Below the pieces are notes generated by a model. The model was not told the DNA's origin and ran no database searches. It was given only the letters and a program-made list of their open reading frames with translations. A program made the translations under genes and the position numbers. From contig NZ_NKFP01000006.1 in assembly GCF_002215035.1 (NCBI RefSeq), positions 137,083 to 201,082 of the forward strand: a stretch of DNA of 64,000 nt, given 5' to 3'. Positions 53,944 to 62,375 of the stretch are shown here, one piece after another. Within the stretch, counting starts at the first letter, position 1. Each line of letters opens with the position of its first letter. Source of the DNA: Leptolyngbya ohadii IS1. Its GTDB lineage: Bacteria; Cyanobacteriota; Cyanobacteriia; Elainellales; Elainellaceae.

Positions 53944-54073
53944 TTGAACTCTCGTTGAATTGACTCACTTATAGATATATATCTATCGTTTTCATTTGTT
54001 TCTTCGATGCTGTGCTTTAAGTATTCTTCACAAATCGGATAAGATTGGTTGAAGCACGATTAAGGAGTGAACG

Positions 54074-54919
54074 ATGACTATGAAAATCGGTACTAAGGCA
54101 CTGGCAATCGTGTTTGCTATCAGTGCAGGAAGTTTTGTCCCTGTTGCGGCAATGGCTCAATCTACCCCTTCTGAGTCTTCCACGCCCGCGACGACCACGA
54201 CAGCTTCCGAGACGATCGTAGGTGTTGCTGCTGCGAATCCTGACTTCAGTACGCTGGTTCAGGCAGTTCAGGCAGCCGGACTGGTACAGACTCTCTCTGG
54301 ACCTGGACCGTTCACCGTCTTTGCGCCAACGAACGAAGCTTTTGCTGCGCTTCCCGCTGGAGTTCTTCAGGCATTGCTGGAGCCAGAAAACCGGGATCTG
54401 CTGACGCAAATCCTCACCTACCACGTTGTTTCCGGTGAACTGCCTTCCAGCCAAATTCGGACTGGCTCGGTTGACAGCCTCAACGGTCCACTTAATATTC
54501 AGGCTTCATCTACTGGCGTCACGGTCAATAACGCAACGGTGACAACTCCCGACGTGGAGGCAAGCAATGGAGTAATCCACGTGATTGACGAAGTTCTCGT
54601 CCCCCAAACCACTGCTGCTGAACTGACCCGCCGCCTCCAGGCTGCCCAAACCCCTGATGATGCTACAGGTACGGCAGGCACAACGGGTACTACGGGTACC
54701 ACGGGCACAACGAGTACCACGGGCACAACGGGTACAACAGGCAGTGCCAGCACAAGCCGCACCGAAGTGACTGGAAGTGGTTCTGCAACTCAGACCACTC
54801 GCACCCAGACCACAACGACCCAAACAACTCGTACCCAGACCACTCAGCCCGCTCAAACGACTCAGCCTGCTCAAACATCTGAGCCTGCTCAAACGACCCC
54901 TGTGCGGGCACTCTGGTAA
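54074..54919 (+). CDS. secreted fasciclin (FAS1) domain protein with Thr-rich tail
   Basis: The 281-residue precursor has a signal peptide (MTMKIGTKALAIVFAISAGS, cut after AMA), one FAS1 domain (about residues 45-180: VGVAAANPDFSTLVQAVQAA, GPFTVFAPTNEAFAALPAGV, LTYHVVSGELPSSQI, NGVIHVIDEVLVPQT) and a low-complexity tail of TGTTGTT and TQTTRTQ/PAQT repeats. FAS1 domains mediate adhesion. AAGGAG at 54062-54067 with 6 nt spacing fixes the ATG at 54074 and not the second ATG. A terminator follows at 55048. Confidence 0.93.
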   Translation: MTMKIGTKALAIVFAISAGSFVPVAAMAQSTPSESSTPATTTTASETIVGVAAANPDFSTLVQAVQAAGLVQTLSGPGPFTVFAPTNEAFAALPAGVLQALLEPENRDLLTQILTYHVVSGELPSSQIRTGSVDSLNGPLNIQASSTGVTVNNATVTTPDVEASNGVIHVIDEVLVPQTTAAELTRRLQAAQTPDDATGTAGTTGTTGTTGTTSTTGTTGTTGSASTSRTEVTGSGSATQTTRTQTTTTQTTRTQTTQPAQTTQPAQTSEPAQTTPVRALW

Positions 54920-55047
54920 GTTTTGGGTTTCAGCGAGTAGTGCAAAAAGGGACATCGCGGCTGCAACGGCTAGAGGTTTCAGTTCAGCCTGCGATCGTCC
55001 TCAGCCAAGTTAGGTAAACCCAAAACTAACTTAAATTCGTCATTCAG

Positions 55048-55092
55048 GAGTCACACTATTCTTCTTTTGAAGATGCCTGTGGCTCTTTTTTT
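55048..55092 (+). terminator. terminator after the fasciclin gene
   Basis: GAGTCACA (55048-55055) pairs with TGTGGCTC (55078-55085, one T-G pair), followed by seven T. The loop contains a smaller TTCTTC/GAAGA hairpin. Confidence 0.7.
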
Positions 55093-55139
55093 AGCTGTCC
55101 TCCGAGCCGATCGAGATCGAGTGAAAGGGGCTCAACTCT

Positions 55140-55964
55140 CTATTCCTGGGCGAAATCAAAACCGGGCTGAAGCTGGATAAAAGCCGCGATCGCTAGCCGA
55201 TCGTCCTGAATCTGAAAGTTGAGAATTCGCGCCAGAATACCGGAGTCCTGGAAGTTATCCAGATCAAGCTGCTGACTGAGACCGCCCAACAGCAAACCCA
55301 CCAGCTCAGCCGGAACCGCCTCATCATTGATCCGAATTTGGGGGGTGATCAGGTTCAGCTGTTTGCCTGCCAAAATTTCGACACCCGTTTCTCCAGCGAT
55401 TTCAATGCGATCGCCCTGCGGATTGTTGGTTCCCGGCTGTTCCACCAGGCTGACTTGAAACTGAATTCGACCGCTTCGCGCAGCCGCCCCAGGCGGATCG
55501 CCCGGAAGGAACTGCACCTGCGGATCAACAAAGTCATATTGCTGAAGCTGTTGCGTTGTGCCGCCCAAAAAGTTGAGGCTGAGGTCGCGCAGGGCACTAG
55601 TAACAGGAGCCGATCGCAATGCCCGATTCAAATCCTCCTTCGTTAACACGAGCCGCACCCCCGCCTGGATAGGCTGCTTCAGGTCGTTTAAATCCTGAAT
55701 GTTGACCGCGATCGGATCGGTTTCAATTTCGAGCGTGTCAATTCGGACTCCGGCGATCGGAAACACGCCCCGTCCTGCAATTCGCACCCGATCGGCTCTG
55801 CCTTGGAGTAGGCGATAGTTGGGCGTACTGTCGATCCGCACAGCAAGATCTTCAACGTGATCCACCTGCTGCCGGATTGCATTTGCCGCCAGACGATCGG
55901 CAATCAAACTCACTGGAGACAATACCCCCAACACCGCAGCTAGCAGAACGGTCAGAAATTCCAT
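55140..55964 (-). CDS. DUF2993 domain protein
   Basis: The 274-residue protein has an N-terminal signal or anchor (MEFLTVLLAAVLGVLSPVSL) and a beta-rich, LmeA-like domain: NAIRQQVDHVEDLAVRIDST, ADRVRIAGRGVFPIAGVRID, VRLVLTKEDLNRALRSAPVT. DUF2993 is common in cyanobacteria and actinobacteria; some members act on envelope lipids. It is convergent with the fasciclin gene. The function here is unknown. Confidence 0.85.
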   Translation of the reverse strand: MEFLTVLLAAVLGVLSPVSLIADRLAANAIRQQVDHVEDLAVRIDSTPNYRLLQGRADRVRIAGRGVFPIAGVRIDTLEIETDPIAVNIQDLNDLKQPIQAGVRLVLTKEDLNRALRSAPVTSALRDLSLNFLGGTTQQLQQYDFVDPQVQFLPGDPPGAAARSGRIQFQVSLVEQPGTNNPQGDRIEIAGETGVEILAGKQLNLITPQIRINDEAVPAELVGLLLGGLSQQLDLDNFQDSGILARILNFQIQDDRLAIAAFIQLQPGFDFAQE

Positions 55965-56078
55965 ATGTCCCCGTCAACAACGCCTACAATATGCCTACAA
56001 AACGCAATGCCTACAATATGGCATACCAATGGAATACAGGAATACAAAAGAGATGTCATACAAAATGCCATACAAAAG

Positions 56079-57065
56079 TTAGGCATGGGGATTCTGTCTG
56101 CCAAACCACGTTACTCCCATCGCCGCAGAGATGACCATGACGATCGCAATCAGAGTTTTGAAGCTAAGCTGTTCGCCCAGAATGAGGAAGCCGACGATCG
56201 CCGCAATGGCAGGCTCTACGCTGATGAGTATCCCAAAAATGCGGGGCGGAACTTGCTTCAGCATGGCAAACTCTAACGAGTAGGGCAGCACTGTATTGAG
56301 GAAGGCAACCAGTACCCCCAGCAGCAGCACCGAAGGATTCAGCAAAGCCATCCCACCCGACGCAATGCCCCCAGGCAGCAACAGCAAACTAGCGATACCC
56401 ATGCCCAGCGCCAAGCCAGAGCCACCCGGAAAAACCTGCCCTACCAAACCTGCGAGTATGATGTAACTGCCCCAGGAAAACGCTGCCAATAGGGCTAACC
56501 CCATGCCAACCAGATCGAGATTGACAGAGGTGGGCGAGAGTGGATTCAATAGCGCCACGCCCCCAACCGCCAGAAAAATCCACAGCAAATCGATCCGGCG
56601 ATGAGACCCCAGAAACGCCACACCCAGCGGACCCAGAAACTCTACCGTAGTTGCAATGCCGAGGGGAATGCGCTCGATCGCCGCATAAAAAGCGTAGCTG
56701 CCAACTGCGATTGTGAGTCCGTAAACCCCAACTAAAACATAGCTTTCCAGGGAATAAAGCTTCCAGCACGGACGATAAAACAACAGCAGCAGCACGGTTC
56801 CAATCAGTTTGCAAAGAAATACAGTGCCCGCAGACCCCAGACTGCTGTAGAGCGATTTCATTAGCGCCAGCCCTAGCTGGACTGAAAAACAGGAAAGCAG
56901 GACATAGCTGCTGGGTGGAATCCATTGAGTGAAAGTACGGAAGCGCCGGACACCTTGATGTGCTGCTTTGAATAGTGGAACAGGCGTAATTAAACTCGGA
57001 GAATAGACTGCACGACCGATGGAAGCCTCGATCAGGGGGCAGAAAGACGGCTTGGTAGATAGCAA
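56079..57065 (-). CDS. EamA-family (DMT) inner-membrane transporter
   Basis: The 328-residue protein has ten expected spans in two EamA repeats (IGTVLLLLFYRPCWKLYSLE, AFYAAIERIPLGIATTVEFL, LLGVLVAFLNTVLPYSLEFA, PRIFGILISVEPAIAAIVGF). It resembles RhtA-type exporters of amino acids such as threonine or homoserine. The first ~45 residues look non-conserved, so translation may begin later, for example near SYVLLSCFSVQLGLALMKSL. No partner gene is nearby. Confidence 0.85.
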   Translation of the reverse strand: MLSTKPSFCPLIEASIGRAVYSPSLITPVPLFKAAHQGVRRFRTFTQWIPPSSYVLLSCFSVQLGLALMKSLYSSLGSAGTVFLCKLIGTVLLLLFYRPCWKLYSLESYVLVGVYGLTIAVGSYAFYAAIERIPLGIATTVEFLGPLGVAFLGSHRRIDLLWIFLAVGGVALLNPLSPTSVNLDLVGMGLALLAAFSWGSYIILAGLVGQVFPGGSGLALGMGIASLLLLPGGIASGGMALLNPSVLLLGVLVAFLNTVLPYSLEFAMLKQVPPRIFGILISVEPAIAAIVGFLILGEQLSFKTLIAIVMVISAAMGVTWFGRQNPHA

Positions 57066-57273
57066 TTGACGACCCTTTTTAAGTTGTAGTAGGGGCTACT
57101 CCGGTCGGAGAAACCCTCGATCACATATTGATTCATAGAAGGAAAAAACAATTTCATCAAATCCTTCAGGCAATCTTCATCAAATTCGGGCAAAATCGGG
57201 GGGCAAAGCGTGAAGATCGTTCTGAAACGCTGTTGGAATGGCAACAAGTATGTTATTTGTCTCCCATCTCCAG

Positions 57274-59535
57274 CTATGCTTGAAGCCGCTCCATCAGCAG
57301 CGTGTACCGCTCCCGATCCCTGACCTGCCGCACCGCATAGCCGATCGCCTTCTGGGGTCCCACAAAAATCGCCAGCCTCTTGGCGCGAGTTAGTCCGGTG
57401 TAGATCAGATTGCGCGACAGCAGAAGATAATGCTGCATATACACAGGCAGGATCACCACCGGATATTCGCTGCCCTGGGATTTGTGAATGCTGATGGCAA
57501 AGGCGAGGGCAATTTCGTTTAAGTCCGCGTAGTCGTAGTTCACCAATCTGTAGCCAAACAAAACGGTGACCTCCTGCTGGTCGGTGTCGATCGCCTGAAC
57601 GATGCCCAGATCGCCGTTAAAGACTTCCCGGTTGTAGTCGTTGACCTGCTGAATGATGCGATCGCCGACTCGTAGTGTAGTTCCGCCCCGCGTCAGTTCT
57701 GCTTTGCCGTACCCAGAAGGGTTGATGAGCTGCTGCAAAATCTGGTTGAGATTGCGGGTGCCCACTTCTCCGCGCGTCATGGGACTGAGGATCTGCACAT
57801 CCCGATCCTCAAAGCCAAGCTGAGGAATCAAATTGGTGATCAGATCGCGGATTGCCTGTACCCCGTCCGGCGGTTCGGGCGCAGTCAGCCACAGACAGTC
57901 CGATCGCGGCTGATTCGAGACTCGTTCGATCTGCGGCATCTGTCCCTGATTAATCCGGTGGGCATTCATCACAATTTGGCTGGTTTGCGCCTGCCGGAAG
58001 ACCTGCGTGAGCCGCACGACGGGAATTTCGCCGGAATGCATTAAATCCGACAGCACATTGCCTGCTCCCACGCTCGGTAACTGATCAATATCACCCACTA
58101 ACAACACCTGCGCTTCTGGATCGATCGCCTTCATCAGGGAATTCGCCAGGAAGATATCCAGCATCGAAGCCTCATCCACTACGACTGCCTGTGCCGGAAT
58201 CGGATTATCGCGATCGCGCTTGAAGCCCATATTCGAGGGGTCAAACTCCAGCAGGCGGTGAATCGTTTTTGCCTCCTGTCCGGTCATTTCGCTGAGTCGT
58301 TGGGCAGCGCGTCCGGTGGGGGAAGCCAGCGCAATTGATTTTCCCATTGCCTTCCAGAGGGCGACGATCGTGCGCGTACAGAAAGTCTTTCCGGTTCCGG
58401 GTCCGCCCGTGAGAATCAGAACACGATGCTGTGCCGCCATTTCGACCGCCTGCCGCTGCTGATCCGACAACTGAAGTCCGGTCTTTTCTGTGAAGCGATC
58501 GATCCACCGCTGCACACGGGGCAAATCCACTTCGATCGGATTGATCAACAGTCGCCGCACCCGTTCCGCCAAGCCAAACTCCGCACCGTAGAAAGTCGGC
58601 AAATAGCAAACATAGCCCTGATCCAGCGTGTCCTGAATGACTAGCTCTCCGTCCTTTGCCAACTCACCAATCAGCGGCGCAATTTCCTCCGGTGTGGGCT
58701 GATGATCCGCGATCGCCAAGCGTTTCACCGTTCGTTCCACCAGTTCATCCTGGGGTAGAAAACAGTGTCCTTCGTCCGCCGCCTCGCTTAAAACGTGGAG
58801 AATGCCGCTGCGATAGCGATAGGTGGAACCGGGAGGAATGCCCAGATTGCGGGCGATCGTATCTGCCGTAACGAAGCCAATGCCGTAGATATCGCTGGCA
58901 AGCTGGTAGGGATTTTCCTGAACCACCCCAATGGAGCGATCGCCGTACTGCTTGAAAATCTTCACTGCATAGGTAGTCGAAACCCCGTGTCCCTGGAGGA
59001 ACAGCATCACCTCTTTGATGGACTTCTGCTCCACCCAGGCTGCCTGAATCAGTTTGACCCGCTTGAGGGCAATCCCCGGTACTTCAACGAGGCGATCGAT
59101 CTGATTCTCAATAATATCCAGCGTCTCTAAGCCAAAGTGGGCGACGATGCGCTTCGCTGTCACCGGACCCACACCCTTAATTAAACCGCTGCCCAAATAC
59201 TTTTCGATGCCCGTCAGCGTCGCGGGTTTAGTCTCCCGATACTGCGTCACCTGAAACTGCTGCCCAAACTTGGGATGATCGCGCCAAATGCCCTGAAGCT
59301 GAAGCGTCTGCCCTGGCTGAATATTGGCAAAACTGCCGACGACCGTAATCAGCTCACTCGTGCGGGGCACCTTCATCCGCGCCACCGTATAGCCCGATTC
59401 CTCCGAGTAAAACGTCAGCCGCTCCACCACCCCCTGCAACGATTCGATCGGCGCACCCCGATAGGAACCCGCTTCGTCCTGCACCTTTGCGGCAGAAGAA
59501 TTCCCGTTTGCATGATGGCTCTGAGCGTCAGTCAC
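57274..59535 (-). CDS. recD2: ATP-dependent RecD2-like 5'-3' DNA helicase
   Basis: The 753-residue protein has an OB-like N-terminal part (EESGYTVARMKVPRTSELIT), a helix-hairpin-helix (GLIKGVGPVTAKRIVAHFGL), Walker A LTGGPGTGKTFCTRT (about residue 375), Walker B VVDEASMLDIFLANSL, and the C-terminal helicase motifs QVFRQAQTSQIVMNAHRINQ and AISIHKSQGSEYPVVILPVY. The N-terminal extension separates RecD2 from RecBCD-bound RecD. It acts in DNA repair or replication maintenance. The length is normal for the family. Confidence 0.94.
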   Translation of the reverse strand: MTDAQSHHANGNSSAAKVQDEAGSYRGAPIESLQGVVERLTFYSEESGYTVARMKVPRTSELITVVGSFANIQPGQTLQLQGIWRDHPKFGQQFQVTQYRETKPATLTGIEKYLGSGLIKGVGPVTAKRIVAHFGLETLDIIENQIDRLVEVPGIALKRVKLIQAAWVEQKSIKEVMLFLQGHGVSTTYAVKIFKQYGDRSIGVVQENPYQLASDIYGIGFVTADTIARNLGIPPGSTYRYRSGILHVLSEAADEGHCFLPQDELVERTVKRLAIADHQPTPEEIAPLIGELAKDGELVIQDTLDQGYVCYLPTFYGAEFGLAERVRRLLINPIEVDLPRVQRWIDRFTEKTGLQLSDQQRQAVEMAAQHRVLILTGGPGTGKTFCTRTIVALWKAMGKSIALASPTGRAAQRLSEMTGQEAKTIHRLLEFDPSNMGFKRDRDNPIPAQAVVVDEASMLDIFLANSLMKAIDPEAQVLLVGDIDQLPSVGAGNVLSDLMHSGEIPVVRLTQVFRQAQTSQIVMNAHRINQGQMPQIERVSNQPRSDCLWLTAPEPPDGVQAIRDLITNLIPQLGFEDRDVQILSPMTRGEVGTRNLNQILQQLINPSGYGKAELTRGGTTLRVGDRIIQQVNDYNREVFNGDLGIVQAIDTDQQEVTVLFGYRLVNYDYADLNEIALAFAISIHKSQGSEYPVVILPVYMQHYLLLSRNLIYTGLTRAKRLAIFVGPQKAIGYAVRQVRDRERYTLLMERLQA

Positions 59536-60291
59536 AGCGTCCTATTGATATAAAGACTCCCCTTCTCTATCCTGCCACTGATTTTTGCAGGCGATCGGAC
59601 TTTGGGGGAATTAGGCGAGTTTCCTCGTTCCAATGCTCTGCGCTGGGAACTTTCTTAGGAGTCTCTGCCTCCATTCCAGATTAGCTAGCGGCACCGCATC
59701 CGAACCATATCCAGGCTGAGCCTGGACACCGGAGTTAGTGCTTCTCAGAGGATTTGTCCTCAGCTCATTCATCTCTATCCTTCGGAACATTTTCGATCGT
59801 AAGAGGGTCAAAGCAGGCGGATGAGGAAAATGCGGTTTATCTAATCTGTAGATTTCATTGTCCAATGCATTTTTTGTCGCACAATACAACCGACGATTCA
59901 GTCCGAAAAATCAGAGAAACAAATTAGATTTTTCTGCGTCTCCGAATCTTCCGCGAAAGTGTTTTGCGATTCGTTTGACTTTCTCCAAGTTCTTCTATCG
60001 TCTGAATTTCAGTCGAAATCAAGGAACTTCTCTTTTAATTTTCGTCTTTGGTTTTGTGAGTTGATCTTGTAAGTTGATTTTGTGAATTGAAGTTGATAGA
60101 CCAAGCGATCGTTTTTCGTGTTCTACTCAACTCAAAAATCAAAATTAGTTTTCCAAATCCGGAACGTTTTTTCAGTCTAGGTCGTCATTTTTGATATCAC
60201 CGCCGATATTACGAATGCCTCTGCTGCCGTAATCGCCGACATTCTTTTTATCATCTTCACCCTGTCACTTACTTGTCTTCGAGGATTCCCT
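59536..60291. other. 756-bp gap with multi-hairpin repeat, no gene
   Basis: It contains the multi-hairpin repeat at 59621-59735; the rest (59760-60291) is AT-rich, with repeated TTTTGTGAGTTGATCTTGTAAGTTGAT-like 14-mers in two stretches near 60052-60090. It must hold promoters of both recD2 and the SLH gene. Confidence 0.5.
59621..59735 (+). repeat. multi-hairpin dispersed repeat, copy 3
   Basis: CCAATGCTCTGCGCTGG, GGAGTCTCTGCCTCC, GCGGCACCGC and CCAGGCTGAGCCTGG follow in the same order as in copy 2; the last palindrome is perfect here. Confidence 0.8.
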
Positions 60292-61548
60292 ATGAAGTCT
60301 ACTTTTCGTCGCCTTGCTGCTGCCGCTGCCGTAACCGCTACTGCCGTTGCAACTGCATTTACCACAATTCCCTCAGCTGCCGTTCAGTTTGGACAGAAGG
60401 AAGTCGATCAAACTAAATTTGTTGCGATCGCGGCTCCTGTAGGTAGCGGTGCTAGCCATCAGCTTCTCGTCCTAGAGCAGGTTTCCAGTGCCCGTCCCTG
60501 CTGGAGTGAATCCGGTGCGGCTCCAGTGTTAGTCGATCCCCTGCTAACACGCTTCGACTTTACCGGAATCTGCGGACGCAGCACCGACAGCAACGGCTAC
60601 TCGCTTCGAGTGAACGGGGAAGACGTAGGAATGCAGTACAGCCTGCGCGTGGTGAAGCAGAATAACGATATGTATCTGGTGGGCGCAACCCGCGATCGAT
60701 CGAAGCCCATGCTGTTCGTCGGCAAAACCAACGGCATGACTAATCAGTTTGCCAAGATTGAGCTAAATCAAGGCTGGCGTTTCACCAAGCGGATGTACAA
60801 CGAGAGCGTTCTGGGTCATGTTTATCTCACCTACGAGGGCGCGAACGTTCCGACAATTGGGGCAACCAGCGGTGGTTCTACTCCTCCTGTCGTCACCCCG
60901 CCAACGAATCCGGGCACTGTAACTCCGCCAACCTCGCGATTCCGCGATACGGTGGGCGATATCTATCTGGCAGAAATCGATCGGGCAGTGCAGGTGGGCT
61001 TCATCTCCGGCTTTGAGGACAACACCTTCCGTCCGCAGGAGTCCCTGACTCGCGAGCAGTTGGTTTCGATGGTACTGGGCGCGATCGACAGTATGCCCAA
61101 CGTGAACCTGAACATTCCCACCCAGGTTAGCGGCAGTCCCTACTCTGATGTGGAAACCTCCCGCTGGAGCGCCGCCCGGATCCAGTTCGCTAAGCAGAAC
61201 AACCTGATTACGGGCTACGAAGATGGCTCCTTCCGTCCGGCTCAGCCTGTCACCCGTGCAGAGTTGATGGCAGTCCTGCGTCGTGCCGGAGAATACGCAA
61301 AATCCCTCCAGGGTCAGCAGCCCCAGCTTCAGGGCAACCGTCCTGCCACGACCTTCTCGGATACCAACGGTCACTGGGCAAATGGTCTGATTAGCCAGAT
61401 GTCTACGGTGTGCAGCGTCGCCTCCCCCGTGAACGAGAGTGGAACCGCCTTCTCGCCAGACAGTGCCGCCCAGCGCAACTATGCCGCCGCCGCAACCCTG
61501 AGAATGCTGAACTGCGTCAGCCCCCAGCCGACTACTGCTCAGCGGTAA
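60292..61548 (+). CDS. DUF3747 and S-layer homology domain surface protein
   Basis: The 418-residue precursor has a signal peptide (MKSTFRRLAAAAAVTATAVA, cut near PSAA), an N-terminal DUF3747 domain (KEVDQTKFVAIAAPVGSGAS, LLTRFDFTGICGRSTDSNGY, NQGWRFTKRMYNESVLGHVY), a short Pro/Thr linker (TPPVVTPPTNPGTVTPPTS) and three SLH-type repeats from about residue 220 (YLAEIDRAVQVGFISGFEDN, RIQFAKQNNLITGYEDGSFR). It probably binds the peptidoglycan-linked polymer and sits in the outer envelope. A terminator follows at 61640. Confidence 0.93.
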   Translation: MKSTFRRLAAAAAVTATAVATAFTTIPSAAVQFGQKEVDQTKFVAIAAPVGSGASHQLLVLEQVSSARPCWSESGAAPVLVDPLLTRFDFTGICGRSTDSNGYSLRVNGEDVGMQYSLRVVKQNNDMYLVGATRDRSKPMLFVGKTNGMTNQFAKIELNQGWRFTKRMYNESVLGHVYLTYEGANVPTIGATSGGSTPPVVTPPTNPGTVTPPTSRFRDTVGDIYLAEIDRAVQVGFISGFEDNTFRPQESLTREQLVSMVLGAIDSMPNVNLNIPTQVSGSPYSDVETSRWSAARIQFAKQNNLITGYEDGSFRPAQPVTRAELMAVLRRAGEYAKSLQGQQPQLQGNRPATTFSDTNGHWANGLISQMSTVCSVASPVNESGTAFSPDSAAQRNYAAAATLRMLNCVSPQPTTAQR

Positions 61549-61639
61549 CAAAACGGGAGAAACCCAGATTTCTCTAGTGCATAGAAGACCAATGTGTTTT
61601 GAGGTCAATAGTGGTTTGAGGTGAATATTTGATGCGATC

Positions 61640-61672
61640 GTAGGTGGGTCTTTCCAGGCTCACCTGCTTTTT
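61640..61672 (+). terminator. terminator after the SLH gene
   Basis: GTAGGTGGGTC pairs with GGCTCACCTGC (wobble and one mismatch), followed by TTTTT. Confidence 0.65.
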
Positions 61673-61923
61673 GTTGGGGAATCGCCAATCCTCTCCAATT
61701 CTCAGGACGAGTTCTCAAGGCAAATCATCAAGGCAAATCCTCAGATAAGTTTTGCTTTTTATGAGGACGATCGCCGCTTATGTAAAGAAATGCACAAAAG
61801 AAAATCAAGGGATATTACAAGTCATGGACTTTCAAATGGCTACTGGCTAGTATAAATACAGAGATTAATAAGCCGTCGGCGTGAAACTTCAGTATAAATA
61901 CGCTGGCATTTTATAAACAGGAG

Positions 61924-61955
61924 TCCAGGCTGTAATGGTCTGGATTTCTTTTTTG
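61924..61955 (+). terminator. second terminator-like hairpin
   Basis: TCCAG (61924-61928) pairs with CTGGA (61940-61944), followed by TTTCTTTTTT. With only five pairs this is weaker than the previous one. Confidence 0.45.
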
Positions 61956-62050
61956 TTCTCTTTTTTATAACAAAAGACCTCACCCAAAATTCCTCTTCCG
62001 TAGGTGAGCTACGTTGTAAAGACAAATTTCCAGTTGAGTCGCGCCACTCC

Positions 62051-62114
62051 TAACGCCCCCTAAATTCCCCACTTGTTTTTTGCCGCGCTTGAAGCGCGAG
62101 TTGGGGGACTTCCA
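62051..62114 (+). repeat. folded intergenic repeat (CCCCCTAAATTCCCC...GGGGGACTTCC)
   Basis: The arms ACGCCCCCTAAATTCCCCAC and GAGTTGGGGGACTTCC enclose an inner CGCGCTTgaAGCGCG hairpin, the same design as at 366 and 1461 with a different inner stem. Confidence 0.7.
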
Positions 62115-62375
62115 CTCCCTATAGGTTAGGCGATCACCTCCGGAAGCTGTGCAAAGCGATCGAGTCGTTCTATAGGCAGAATACATTCCTGTTCCACAAG
62201 AGAAACTGGAAGATTCAAAGTCTCCCAGAATTGGGGATTGAGGGGGCAGCAAGACCTTGAACGCCGACAGACTAAGCTGTATGTACACATCTGTATGTGT
62301 ACAAGTAGCCCAATTGGGGAGAAGGATCTGGGGGATGAGGTCTGCTGCACATAGATCGATCGCCCTAACCTCCGA

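Larger units (their letters stand above)
61549..62375. other. convergent gap with terminators and repeats, no gene
   Basis: It contains hairpins at 61640-61672 and 61924-61955, the folded repeat at 62051-62114 and a related fragment at 62216-62252. TGTATGTACACATCTGTATG near 62279 is a short imperfect repeat of GTACACA/TGTGTAC. No gene is seen. Confidence 0.55.

Noticed and set aside
54499-54955. Minus-strand Val/Pro- and Cys/Arg-rich frames opposite the fasciclin tail
   Set aside because: They are antisense translations of the TGTTGTT repeat region, with no start signals.
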